Positions 1-5,323 of a stretch of 6,832 nucleotides of DNA are shown here, piece after piece. The notes under the pieces are model-generated. The model was not told the DNA's origin. It saw only the letters and a program-made list of their open reading frames with translations, and searched no databases. A program made the position numbers and the translations under genes. Origin of the DNA: an uncultured Collinsella sp. (GTDB lineage Bacteria > Actinomycetota > Coriobacteriia > Coriobacteriales > Coriobacteriaceae); the NCBI GenBank assembly GCA_900551655.1, contig URWM01000084.1, positions 1-6,832 of the forward strand, given 5' to 3'. Position 1 is the stretch's first letter. Each line of letters opens with the position of its first letter.

Positions 1-796
1 CGTTCTTGGAACCGGAATCGTTCTTCTTGTTGTCGGAGGTCTCCGGTGTCTTCGCATCGGACTTGTCCTCCTTGGCGGTCTCCTCGGCCTTCCCGGTCTC
101 CTTCTCGACGGCATCCGCGTCGGCGTTCGGGTTCTTCTTGATGTTGTCCTCGAACTTCTTCGCGAGCGCCGCGCCCCTGTCTCCGGTCAGGGTGAAATCG
201 CCCTTCTTCACGGCTGCTGCAACGTCCTTGGCGATGGCGGTCAGGTCATCCTTCGTCACCTTGTCCGCATCCACCTTTTCGAGCGTGATGACGGTACCGT
301 TCGTTTTCTTGTCATCTTTCCCGGCCTTGACCTTACTGGACGCGGCCTTATAGGTAGAGCCGTCCGCGTTCACCGGCGGGATGAGGGTGACGGTGTAGGT
401 GCCGGACTTGCCGACCTTCACGGTCACCTGCTTGTTCGCAGCGATGGCGGTGTAGAAGTCCACCTTCCCGTCCGCATCCTCTATATGGGCGATAATGGGC
501 GTGGAAGTGTCCGCATCCCAGCCGTCAGCCTTTACCTCAAGGGTAAGTACCATGTCCTGCTTCTCATCGTCCTTTGACTGGGACACCGCAGGGGCATTGG
601 AATCTCCCGTCCAACTGGCATGTGAGATGGCGTAAGCCCCGCCGCCGATGAGAAGCGCCGCACAGAGGATTCCCGCACCAGCCACGCAGACCTGCTTACG
701 GGAGAACTCGCGCCCGAAAAGCACGAGCGGCTTCTTAGCGTTCTCCTCCTCCGCTGAATCCGATCGTTTAATTTCCCGAGAGCCGTTCTCATCCAT
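1..796 (-). CDS. Single-pass membrane-anchored extracytoplasmic protein, 3'-truncated (hypothetical)
   Basis: An open frame runs from ATG at 796 to the window edge with no stop; 265 residues are visible and the C-terminus is missing. GGAG (807-804) lies 7 nt before the ATG and supports this start. Residues 1-36 are polar and charged (cytoplasmic). Residues about 37-57 form one hydrophobic Ala/Gly/Leu/Ile segment without a signal-peptidase-like ending, so it is probably a membrane anchor. Residues about 80-175 are rich in alternating beta-type stretches with GTYTVTLIPP at 133-142, compatible with an Ig-like or Cna-B-like beta sandwich; this is inference. Residues 176-225 look helical, and 225-265 are low-complexity Lys/Asp/Glu/Asn/Thr, like a spacer. 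The product probably faces outward. I recognise no family and assign no function. It is divergent from the XRE regulator across a shared operator-like region, so that regulator probably controls it. Confidence 0.75.
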   Translation of the reverse strand, partial: MDENGSREIKRSDSAEEENAKKPLVLFGREFSRKQVCVAGAGILCAALLIGGGAYAISHASWTGDSNAPAVSQSKDDEKQDMVLTLEVKADGWDADTSTPIIAHIEDADGKVDFYTAIAANKQVTVKVGKSGTYTVTLIPPVNADGSTYKAASSKVKAGKDDKKTNGTVITLEKVDADKVTKDDLTAIAKDVAAAVKKGDFTLTGDRGAALAKKFEDNIKKNPNADADAVEKETGKAEETAKEDKSDAKTPETSDNKKNDSGSKN

Positions 797-838
797 CGGC
801 AAACTCCAGTTCAATTATCAGAGGTTTAACTTAGCGGC

Positions 839-844
839 ATTGTA
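839..844 (-). promoter_or_regulatory. Putative -10 box of the membrane-protein gene
   Basis: On the minus strand this reads TACAAT (5 of 6 to TATAAT). It would give a leader of about 36 nt to the ATG at 796. No good -35 box is seen 16-18 bp upstream; that place is taken by the C-box-like repeats at 853-881, which would suit an activator-dependent promoter. A second candidate, GATAAT at 819-814, would start transcription on top of the ribosome binding site and is less likely. Confidence 0.3.
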
Positions 845-852
845 TTCCAAAT

Positions 853-881
853 TGTCACTTATATAGGTGTGACTCATATAG
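853..881. promoter_or_regulatory. Tandem C-box-like operator between divergent genes
   Basis: Two direct half-repeats, TGTCACTTATATAG (853-866) and TGTGACTCATATAG (868-881), agree at 12 of 14 positions and are offset by 15 bp. Superimposed on them is a palindrome GTCAC-N3-TATA-N3-GTGAC at 854-873. The layout resembles, from memory, the tandem ACTTATAGTC-type boxes with a central GTGTGA bound by controller proteins of restriction-modification systems such as Esp1396I. It overlaps plausible promoter elements of the regulator itself (TTGTCA at 852-857, TATAGA at 877-882, an over-long 19-bp spacing) and covers the -35 zone of the divergent gene. Autoregulation plus control of the neighbour is inferred. 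Confidence 0.6.
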
Positions 882-922
882 AACCGAAACGAATCATTGG
901 CACAACCTATTAGGAGGTGCCA

Positions 923-1153
923 ATGACTCAGTTAGATATAAAGATGAGGGTCGGGCTGAGAATAAAAGAGTTGAGAACCGCACTCGGCTATAGCCAGGAA
1001 ACCCTTGCGTACTCTATTGAAATGTCTCGAACATACTTCGCTGAGGTCGAAACCGGCAAGCGGAACATATCAATTGAAAATATCGACCGGATTGCACAAG
1101 GGCTCGGCGTTTCCCTGAAGGAGTTCTTCAACTCTGACCTCTTTGTAAAATAA
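923..1153 (+). CDS. Small XRE-family HTH regulator, controller (C)-protein-like
   Basis: A 76-residue one-domain DNA-binding protein. I chose ATG at 923 because AGGAGG (912-917) ends 5 nt before it; an in-frame GTG at 917 falls inside that ribosome binding site. The whole protein is a five-helix HTH_3/Cro-C1 fold: a first helix near GLRIKELRTALG (residues 11-22), turn and recognition region YSQETLAYSIEMSRTYFAEVE, then the E-x-G-K-R-N-I-S-I-E segment and a final LGVSLKEFF. The RTY in the recognition helix followed by ExGxRNxsIe is typical of restriction-modification C proteins and their orphan relatives. It probably binds as a dimer to the tandem repeats just upstream, repressing or activating its own gene and the divergent membrane-protein gene. 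No restriction or methyltransferase gene is in view, so an R-M role is not shown; a role in an island or phage-like element is equally possible. Confidence 0.85.
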   Translation: MTQLDIKMRVGLRIKELRTALGYSQETLAYSIEMSRTYFAEVETGKRNISIENIDRIAQGLGVSLKEFFNSDLFVK

Positions 1154-1285
1154 GACAGAGCGCAAATCGAATTAGAACGAAAGGACAGACTTCCAACGTC
1201 ACCTAATGTCCAACGAGGCTTCAATAGCAATCAAAAATATCAAAGGCTGCCGGAAACTGGCTCGCTCAACGGCAAAGTCAATCTA

Positions 1286-1355
1286 GGTTTTCAACGCTTT
1301 CCATAGCCGGAGGGTCCTGCATCTAACCCGCAGGCTGTGGGAAGGGTTGAAAACC
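1286..1355 (+). repeat. Long near-perfect hairpin (23-bp stem)
   Basis: Positions 1286-1308 pair with 1333-1355 with a single mismatch (G1296 against G1345) and two T-G pairs (1300-1341, 1304-1337). The outer ten pairs are GGTTTTCAAC against GTTGAAAACC. On the same axis GGGT (1312-1315) pairs with ACCC (1326-1329), leaving a 10-nt loop. As plus-strand RNA the two T-G positions are wobble pairs; on minus they become A-C mismatches. It has no T-tract and so is not itself a terminator. Confidence 0.75.
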
Positions 1356-1364
1356 GGCCCAAAA

Positions 1365-1454
1365 GGTGGAATCTCGGGGTGAAATATGAAACTGAGATGG
1401 TTTCACCATAGAAAGAACTTTCACCCTTTTTTCACCCCTCAGACGAGATTTACC
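1365..1454 (+). repeat. Compound stem with three competing TTTCACC arms
   Basis: AATCTCG (1370-1376) pairs perfectly with CGAGATT (1444-1450), extended by GGT (1365-1367) with ACC (1452-1454). Inside, GGTGAAA (1378-1384) can pair with any of three direct TTTCACC copies at 1401-1407, 1419-1425 and 1430-1436; the first C of TTTCACCCC at 1430-1438 continues the match with GGGGTGAAA (1376-1384). Mutually exclusive pairings are therefore possible, as in switching or attenuation RNAs, but function is not shown. Confidence 0.5.
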
Positions 1455-1469
1455 CCTATCTATACAGAA

Positions 1470-1508
1470 GCAGGTCAGACGATTCATACCGTCTGACCTG
1501 CGATTTTT
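1470..1508 (+). terminator. Strong intrinsic terminator, plus strand
   Basis: Perfect 12-bp stem, GCAGGTCAGACG (1470-1481) with CGTCTGACCTGC (1490-1501), 8-nt loop, followed by GA and five T residues (1504-1508). The T-tract lies on the plus side, so it stops transcription coming from the regulator or structured-RNA side before it runs antisense into the tRNA. In the minus direction the hairpin is followed by TTCTGTATAG, a poor tail for terminating the tRNA transcript. Confidence 0.85.
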
Positions 1509-1509
1509 C

Positions 1510-1585
1510 TGGTGCCCCCGGGCGGATTCGAACCGTCGACACCCGCTTTAGGAGAGCGGTGCTCTATCCCCTGAGCTACGGAGGC
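1510..1585 (-). tRNA. tRNA-Arg, anticodon CCT
   Basis: The 76-nt minus-strand sequence folds as a cloverleaf: acceptor GCCTCCG with CGGGGGC (one T-G pair), D-arm GCTC/GAGC, anticodon stem CCGCT/AGCGG with loop CTCCTAA giving anticodon CCT (reads AGG), T-loop TTCGAAT, discriminator A and an encoded CCA. The T-stem (GACGG against CCGCC) has an A-C mismatch at position 50-64. It reads AGG codons, a rare arginine codon class in high-GC genomes. The gene's 3' end borders the accessory-looking region, and tRNA 3' ends are common attachment sites for tyrosine integrases. Confidence 0.96.
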
Positions 1586-1595
1586 ATGTTGTACT

Positions 1596-1604
1596 AGTGT
1601 AGCA
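1596..1604 (-). promoter_or_regulatory. Putative extended -10 of tRNA-Arg
   Basis: On the minus strand TGCTACACT gives a TGn-extended -10 (TACACT, 4-5 of 6) ending 11 nt before the tRNA 5' end. No good -35 is seen at the expected spacing. Confidence 0.35.
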
Positions 1605-1643
1605 GATTTACTGCATCGCCATACACCCCATGACCAGACTTCA

Positions 1644-1712
1644 AAGTTGCGGTGGAATAGTTCCTGCCTAAAGCATCTAAAGCCGCATTTAAGAACTATT
1701 CCACCGCAACTT
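1644..1712. repeat. Perfect 20-bp inverted repeat downstream of manO
   Basis: AAGTTGCGGTGGAATAGTTC (1644-1663) is perfectly complementary to 1693-1712 across a 29-nt spacer. It begins 8 nt after the manO stop. No T-tract follows on either strand, so termination is not its obvious role. Size, perfection and position are like REP/REPIN-type dispersed palindromes that often lie after genes; mRNA 3'-end stabilisation is possible. Copies elsewhere in the genome cannot be seen from here. Confidence 0.85.
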
Positions 1713-1720
1713 ATGAGGGG

Positions 1721-2119
1721 CTAGTTGCCTTTGTGGAAGAGGTTTTTGATAACGGAGGGGATGCTCTTGGCGCCCTTAGCCGTCACATCGATAAAGTCGG
1801 GCGAACGCACGAGCTTATCCTCGTCGACGTACTTACGGACCGCGCGAAGCGTCTCTTTATCGTCGCGCGTCGAAAACGTAAAGTGGCCGTTGTCCTTGGT
1901 GAAGATAGCAAAACGCGTAATCTTCTTGGTGCCGCGCAAAACCTCGGCGGCGATGTAGTCGACCTCATCCCACGGGATTTGAATGTAATCCTCGGGATTG
2001 CGCTCGTTATAGTACTCGAACGCCTTATTGCCCACCATCACATTACCGTGGCTGGTAAGCCCCATCAGGCAGGTTGCCGGCGTTGCCAGATCGACCGTGC
2101 TGTTCTGAGATTGCGCCAT
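1721..2119 (-). CDS. manO: DUF956 family protein (ManO), mannose-PTS-associated
   Basis: A 132-residue cytoplasmic protein of the DUF956 family, regularly encoded just after EIID of mannose-family PTS operons (for example Listeria lmo0099). Family features seen are an N-terminal TCLMGLTSHGNVMVGNKAFEYYN (residues 17-38), IPWDEVDYIAAEV (48-60), the KKITRFAIFTKDNGHFTFSTRD stretch (65-86) and a C-terminal DFIDVTAKG segment. It has no membrane segment or known catalytic motif, and its biochemical role is not established; a modulator of PTS expression or activity is the usual suggestion. I chose ATG at 2119: an in-frame GTG at 2170 would place the start inside the terminator hairpin, and GGAGG plus GAGG lie between the two. 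Its 120-bp distance from EIID, with a hairpin between, implies lower or separately controlled expression. Confidence 0.88.
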   Translation of the reverse strand: MAQSQNSTVDLATPATCLMGLTSHGNVMVGNKAFEYYNERNPEDYIQIPWDEVDYIAAEVLRGTKKITRFAIFTKDNGHFTFSTRDDKETLRAVRKYVDEDKLVRSPDFIDVTAKGAKSIPSVIKNLFHKGN

Positions 2120-2137
2120 GCGCGCCTCGCCCTCCAA

Positions 2138-2183
2138 ATAAAACAATCGGACCGCATCCAGTGTACCCACCGGGTGCGGTCCG
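2138..2183 (-). terminator. Intrinsic (partial) terminator between EIID and manO
   Basis: On the minus strand a 9-bp stem CGGACCGCA/TGCGGTCCG (2183-2175 with 2156-2148) is followed by ATTGTTTTATTT and then the GGAGG ribosome binding region of manO. The tail is T-rich but interrupted, which suggests partial read-through: most transcripts would end after manXYZ and a fraction would continue into manO. Confidence 0.65.
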
Positions 2184-2239
2184 TTTCAATGGCTCAAAAG
2201 CCCTTGCCTAGCAATTCTCGGTCTTAAGCCGAAACGTGC

Positions 2240-3160
2240 TTACATGAAGCCGCAGACGCGACCGATGATGCCGATGGCGAAGAGAGCCAGGATGATGACG
2301 ATCGGGCTGACCTTCTTCTTGAGGAGCTTGCAGACCAGCAGGGTCAGGCACACGGCGGCAAGGCCGGGGATGAGCTGATCGAGGTTAGCCTGAAGCGTGG
2401 TGACCTTCACCTGATCAAGGGCGTTAGCACCGATGGAGTTATACATCGTCAGTGCTTCCTTGACACCCTCAGAACCGGAGGGCAGATTAGCCCAGTCGAT
2501 AAAGGCGCCAGCAGACTGCGTGACCTTGGAGACGACCGGGGTGAAGGAGATGGACACCCAGCGCTCGACCAGGGCGCCGATGATGAACATACCCAGGATG
2601 GAAGCGCCCTCGGTGACCTTGCCCATCAGACCGCCGGAGAGGTCCTTGGCGATGGAGGAGCCGACCTTGTAGCCAAACTCCTGCGTGTACCACAGGAAGG
2701 CGTAACGGATGATGTTCCACGCGAAGAAGAACAGCAGCGGACCGGCGATGCTGCCGGACAGGGCCATGGAAGCGCCCAGAGCGCCCAGAATCGGGCGAAG
2801 GGTGAACCAGAAGGCGGGGTCGCCGACGCCGGCGAGCGGGCCCATCATACCGACCTTGACGCCCTGAATGGCGACGTCGTCGATCGGAGCACCGTTGGCG
2901 CGCTCCTCCTCGAGGGCGAGGGTAACGCCAATGACGGGGGCGGAAACATAGGGGTGGGTGTTATAGAACTCCAGGTGGCGCTTAAGAGCGGCAATCTGGT
3001 CATCCTTGCTGGTGTAGAGCTTCTTGATCGCAGGGATCATTGCGAAGCACCAGCCGCCGTTCTGCATACGCTCGTAGTTCCACGAGCCCTGAAGGAACTG
3101 ATGACGGAAGCAAACCTTCTTGCGGTCAGCCTTGGTGAGCTGAATCTTGTTCTCTGCCAT
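2240..3160 (-). CDS. manZ: PTS mannose/fructose/sorbose family EIID component
   Basis: A 306-residue EIID subunit that, with EIIC, forms the membrane part of a mannose-family PTS transporter and is needed for sugar translocation coupled to EIIB phosphorylation. The family signature is clear: FRHQFLQGSWNYERMQNGGW (residues 18-37), FYNTHPYVSAPVIGVTLALEEE (65-86) and the conserved GVKVGMMGPLAGVGDPAFWFT-type loop (100-120). A long soluble N-terminal part is followed by hydrophobic stretches near 122-160, 186-200 and, at the C-terminus, 264-281 and 284-304. ATG at 3160 is preferred; an in-frame GTG at 3169 would add three residues but lies against the GGGGAG binding site. It starts 16 bp after the EIIC stop, so it is translated from the same mRNA. 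Length is normal for the family. Confidence 0.95.
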   Translation of the reverse strand: MAENKIQLTKADRKKVCFRHQFLQGSWNYERMQNGGWCFAMIPAIKKLYTSKDDQIAALKRHLEFYNTHPYVSAPVIGVTLALEEERANGAPIDDVAIQGVKVGMMGPLAGVGDPAFWFTLRPILGALGASMALSGSIAGPLLFFFAWNIIRYAFLWYTQEFGYKVGSSIAKDLSGGLMGKVTEGASILGMFIIGALVERWVSISFTPVVSKVTQSAGAFIDWANLPSGSEGVKEALTMYNSIGANALDQVKVTTLQANLDQLIPGLAAVCLTLLVCKLLKKKVSPIVIILALFAIGIIGRVCGFM

Positions 3161-3176
3161 ATGTATCACTCCCCTC

Positions 3177-3995
3177 CTACTCGTAATCGTTCAGAATGTC
3201 GCCGAGCGGGTCGCCGGAGCCACCGCCCATGCCGCCACCCTGCTTGGCCAGATCCTTAAGGCCAAGGTAGATGAGGGCAAGGGAGATGCCGATGAGGCCA
3301 AGGGCGATCAGCGTGAGCTGAGGGATGGCAGCAAGGACAAAGCCGAGGATGAAGAACGGCCAGGTCTCCTTGGTGGCCATCATGTTGATGACCATGGCGT
3401 AACCGACGGAAGCGACCATGCCGCCGCCGACAGCCATGCCGCCGGACAGCCAGTCGGGCATAGCGTTAAGCGCGTTGGTAACTGCCTCGGCCGGGATGAT
3501 GCACAGAAGCACTGCCGGGATGGCGATACGAAGGCCCTGCATAAGGATGGCAATGTACTGCCAGCGCTCGATGCCGGCGAAATCGCCCTTCTCGGCGCAG
3601 CCGTCCATGGCGTGAGCGATAGCGGTAGCCAGGGTACGGCAGATCATGGTCAGGAACAGACCAGCGACCGACAGCGGGACAGCGACGGCGATAGCGGCGG
3701 TAACGGCCTTCGACGGATCGGTAGCGCCGCCGTTGAGGGCGAGCACCATGATGATCGAAGAGGCGACCGAGGCCAGAGCGGCGTCAGGCGCGACGGCGGC
3801 GCCGACGTTAGCCCAGCCAAGGGCCATCATCTGGAGCGAACCGCCCAGGAGGATGCCCTCCTGAAGATGACCGGTTACGAGACCGATAAGCGTGCATGCC
3901 ACGAGCGGCTGATGGAACTGGAACTCATCCAGAATGCCTTCCATACCGGCAAGCAACGCGACAATCGCAACAAGCAGAATAGTGATTGCAGACAT
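3177..3995 (-). CDS. manY: PTS mannose/fructose/sorbose family EIIC component
   Basis: A 272-residue integral membrane permease subunit, the sugar-binding channel partner of EIID. It is hydrophobic along most of its length. Typical features are the N-terminal ILLVAIVALLAGMEGILDEFQFHQPLVACTLIGLVTGH (about 6-43), LGGSLQMMALGWANVGAAVAPDAALASV (50-77), and the C-terminal helical pair around 212-247. The tail is glycine-rich (GGGMGGGSGD, 253-262) and probably cytoplasmic. ATG at 3995 has AGGAGGG 8 nt upstream and starts 18 bp after the EIIAB stop. The transported sugar cannot be read from the sequence; family members handle mannose, glucose, fructose, sorbose, N-acetylgalactosamine and others. Confidence 0.95.
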   Translation of the reverse strand: MSAITILLVAIVALLAGMEGILDEFQFHQPLVACTLIGLVTGHLQEGILLGGSLQMMALGWANVGAAVAPDAALASVASSIIMVLALNGGATDPSKAVTAAIAVAVPLSVAGLFLTMICRTLATAIAHAMDGCAEKGDFAGIERWQYIAILMQGLRIAIPAVLLCIIPAEAVTNALNAMPDWLSGGMAVGGGMVASVGYAMVINMMATKETWPFFILGFVLAAIPQLTLIALGLIGISLALIYLGLKDLAKQGGGMGGGSGDPLGDILNDYE

Positions 3996-4013
3996 GTATC
4001 GGACCCTCCTTTA

Positions 4014-5003
4014 CTATGCTTGAGCGGCCAGTTCGGCCTTAGCTTTCTTCAACATGGCGTCGAGATCCTCGGAGGAATCCGAAGGAACCTTGCGGACCTC
4101 GAACTTGACGCCCTTGGCCTTGAGGGCCTCGAGAGTCTTGACATCGTCATCGCCCATAGCGACGGCGTTGGTGACGACGACCTTGCCCTTGGAGTGAGCC
4201 ATGGAGCCGATGTTGACTTCCTTGATGTCGACGCCGGCCTCGATGGCCTTGAGCAGATCCTGCGGGTTCTCAAAGAGCAGCATGGCCTTGGTGTCACCAA
4301 AGCGCGTGTCCTTGACGACCTCGGCCATCTTCTTGATGGGCACGACGTTGGCATGGACTCCCGGAGGGGCCGCCTGCTCGATCATGGTCTTGCGGAGCTC
4401 GTCGTGAGCAACGCCGTCGGAAACCACGATGATGCGGTTGGGGTTGATCTGCTTGGTCCACGTGGTGGCCACCTGACCATGCAGCAGACGGGTGTCGATA
4501 CGGACGTGGGCGATCTTGATGTGCCCGTCGCCGATGACCGTTCCCGGAGGGATGGCGCCTGCAGGAGCAGCGGCGGCCGCAGCCGGCTTCTTCTCCTCGG
4601 GCTCCAGAGACTCGGGCTTGACGCGTACGCCAGCCTTAGCCTCAGTCACGAGATGTTTTGCGATCGCATGTGCAGTGTTCTTTGCGTCAAAGCGCTGCGA
4701 ATATGCCTCGATGAGCATAGGCAGGTTGACACCGGTGACGATAGCCCAGGAATCGTGGCCCTCGATGAGCCCGCTGATCTGGTTGAACGGCGTGCCGCCC
4801 CACAGATCAACGAGGAAGAGCACCTGCTCCTGGTCCTCGAAGGAAGCGATTGCTTCCTCGACCTTGGCACGGAAGTCGTCGGGGCCCATGCTCGGCTCGA
4901 GCGAGACCACGGCAACAGACGGCTGATCGCCAAAGACCATCGAGCCCGTCTGCTTGATTCCAGCCGCCAAGTCACCATGGCTAGCAAGAACAATACTTAC
5001 CAT
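4014..5003 (-). CDS. manX: PTS mannose-family fused EIIAB component
   Basis: A 329-residue cytoplasmic phosphotransfer protein with two domains. EIIA (about 1-125) has the N-terminal IVLASHGDLAAGI, in which His9 should accept phosphate from HPr, and the LVDLWGGTPFN motif (64-74). A Glu/Lys then Ala/Pro-rich flexible linker covers about 128-155. EIIB (about 160-327) has HVRIDTRLLHGQV, in which His175 should receive phosphate from EIIA and pass it to the sugar. Both phosphorylation histidines are present, so the enzyme appears functional. ATG at 5003 has AGGAGG 7 nt upstream; an in-frame GTG directly before it is less likely. It is the first gene of the operon, followed by EIIC 18 bp later. The fused AB arrangement is that of E. 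coli ManX and Gram-positive ManL. Confidence 0.96.
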   Translation of the reverse strand: MVSIVLASHGDLAAGIKQTGSMVFGDQPSVAVVSLEPSMGPDDFRAKVEEAIASFEDQEQVLFLVDLWGGTPFNQISGLIEGHDSWAIVTGVNLPMLIEAYSQRFDAKNTAHAIAKHLVTEAKAGVRVKPESLEPEEKKPAAAAAAPAGAIPPGTVIGDGHIKIAHVRIDTRLLHGQVATTWTKQINPNRIIVVSDGVAHDELRKTMIEQAAPPGVHANVVPIKKMAEVVKDTRFGDTKAMLLFENPQDLLKAIEAGVDIKEVNIGSMAHSKGKVVVTNAVAMGDDDVKTLEALKAKGVKFEVRKVPSDSSEDLDAMLKKAKAELAAQA

Positions 5004-5050
5004 CACATAACCTCCTTTTTGTCTACGTATTCCCTACACGACATTAAGGA

Positions 5051-5056
5051 AGTATA
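5051..5056 (-). promoter_or_regulatory. Putative -10 box of the man PTS operon
   Basis: On the minus strand TATACT (5 of 6 to consensus) lies 47 bp before the EIIAB ATG, giving a leader of about 40 nt. No matching -35 box is seen at 16-18 bp, so activation by a regulator is possible. I looked for a sigma-54 -24/-12 element (common for Lev/Man-type PTS operons) in this leader and found none with correct GG-N10-GC spacing. Confidence 0.35.
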
Positions 5057-5320
5057 CCTGTTTAGTTTGTGGAATTAGGGCTAAATTCGCAAAAGGTTGG
5101 ATTATTTGTTTAAACGTCTAGGTTTGTTACAAGTTGATTACGTTACTGCTTTTTGACTCATTACACGCCAAGGCGTCGCTCATCAAGCCATGCATTTTAC
5201 AGATACAAGCATACTGTTCATTAATATCGATTTTAGGCAAGCGCGAATGCGCTTGTACTGCCGCTATTTTGTTTAAACAGACATAACTTGACTATTAGCA
5301 TGACTTATGCACTAGCGCAA
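5057..5320. other. Long gene-free leader upstream of the man operon
   Basis: AT-richer than its surroundings and without a supported gene. It holds two copies of the palindrome GTTTAAAC (5108-5115 and 5271-5278), each preceded by TATTT-like bases, a perfect 12-bp palindrome ACGCCAAGGCGT (5165-5176), and a 7-bp stem with 4-nt loop (5238-5255, CAAGCGC/GCGCTTG) lacking a T-tract on either side. These are candidate regulator sites for the PTS operon; no specific regulator can be named. Confidence 0.4.
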
Positions 5321-5323
5321 GTA

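Larger units (their letters stand above)
1286..1508 (+). ncRNA. Candidate structured RNA or structured 3' UTR of three stem-loops
   Basis: No protein gene is supported between the regulator stop (1153) and the tRNA (1510). Positions 1154-1285 show nothing convincing: no clear promoter, only a 26-codon ORF without a ribosome binding site. From 1286 on there are three successive hairpins: a 23-bp stem (1286-1355), a compound stem (1365-1454) and a perfect 12-bp terminator stem with a T-tract (1470-1508). The G-U pairs of the first hairpin work only in a plus-strand transcript, and the terminator also faces plus, so a plus-strand RNA is most consistent. It may be an independent small RNA or the 3' UTR of the XRE gene. 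I do not recognise a known RNA family. Confidence 0.4.

Noticed and set aside
6..353. Plus-strand 115-codon ORF at the left end
   Set aside because: It is antisense to the well-supported minus-strand membrane protein frame, has Ser/Phe-rich shadow composition and no ribosome binding site.
1206..1286. 26-codon plus-strand ORF (MSNEASIAIKNIKG...) after the regulator
   Set aside because: No ribosome binding site and no recognisable peptide; a chance ORF is the simpler explanation.
1154..1306. Fifty codons open in frame directly after the regulator stop, suggesting read-through
   Set aside because: This length can be open by chance, the regulator is already full length, and the tail has no domain character.
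1286..1508. CRISPR array or riboswitch of a known class
   Set aside because: The repeats are inverted rather than regularly spaced direct repeats, and no conserved riboswitch core that I know is present.
1733..2227. Plus-strand 164-codon ORF opposite manO
   Set aside because: It mirrors the DUF956 gene, and its translation has no recognisable domain.
3147..5078. Plus-strand 643-codon ORF
   Set aside because: Antisense shadow of the EIIAB and EIIC genes, whose minus-strand products match conserved families with intact active-site residues. Its length reflects the GC-biased codon use of the real genes.
5057..5320. Sigma-54 promoter for the man operon, as in Lev/Man PTS operons with LevR-type activators
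   Set aside because: Candidates such as TTGGCGTGTAATGAGT have wrong spacing or lack the GC element.
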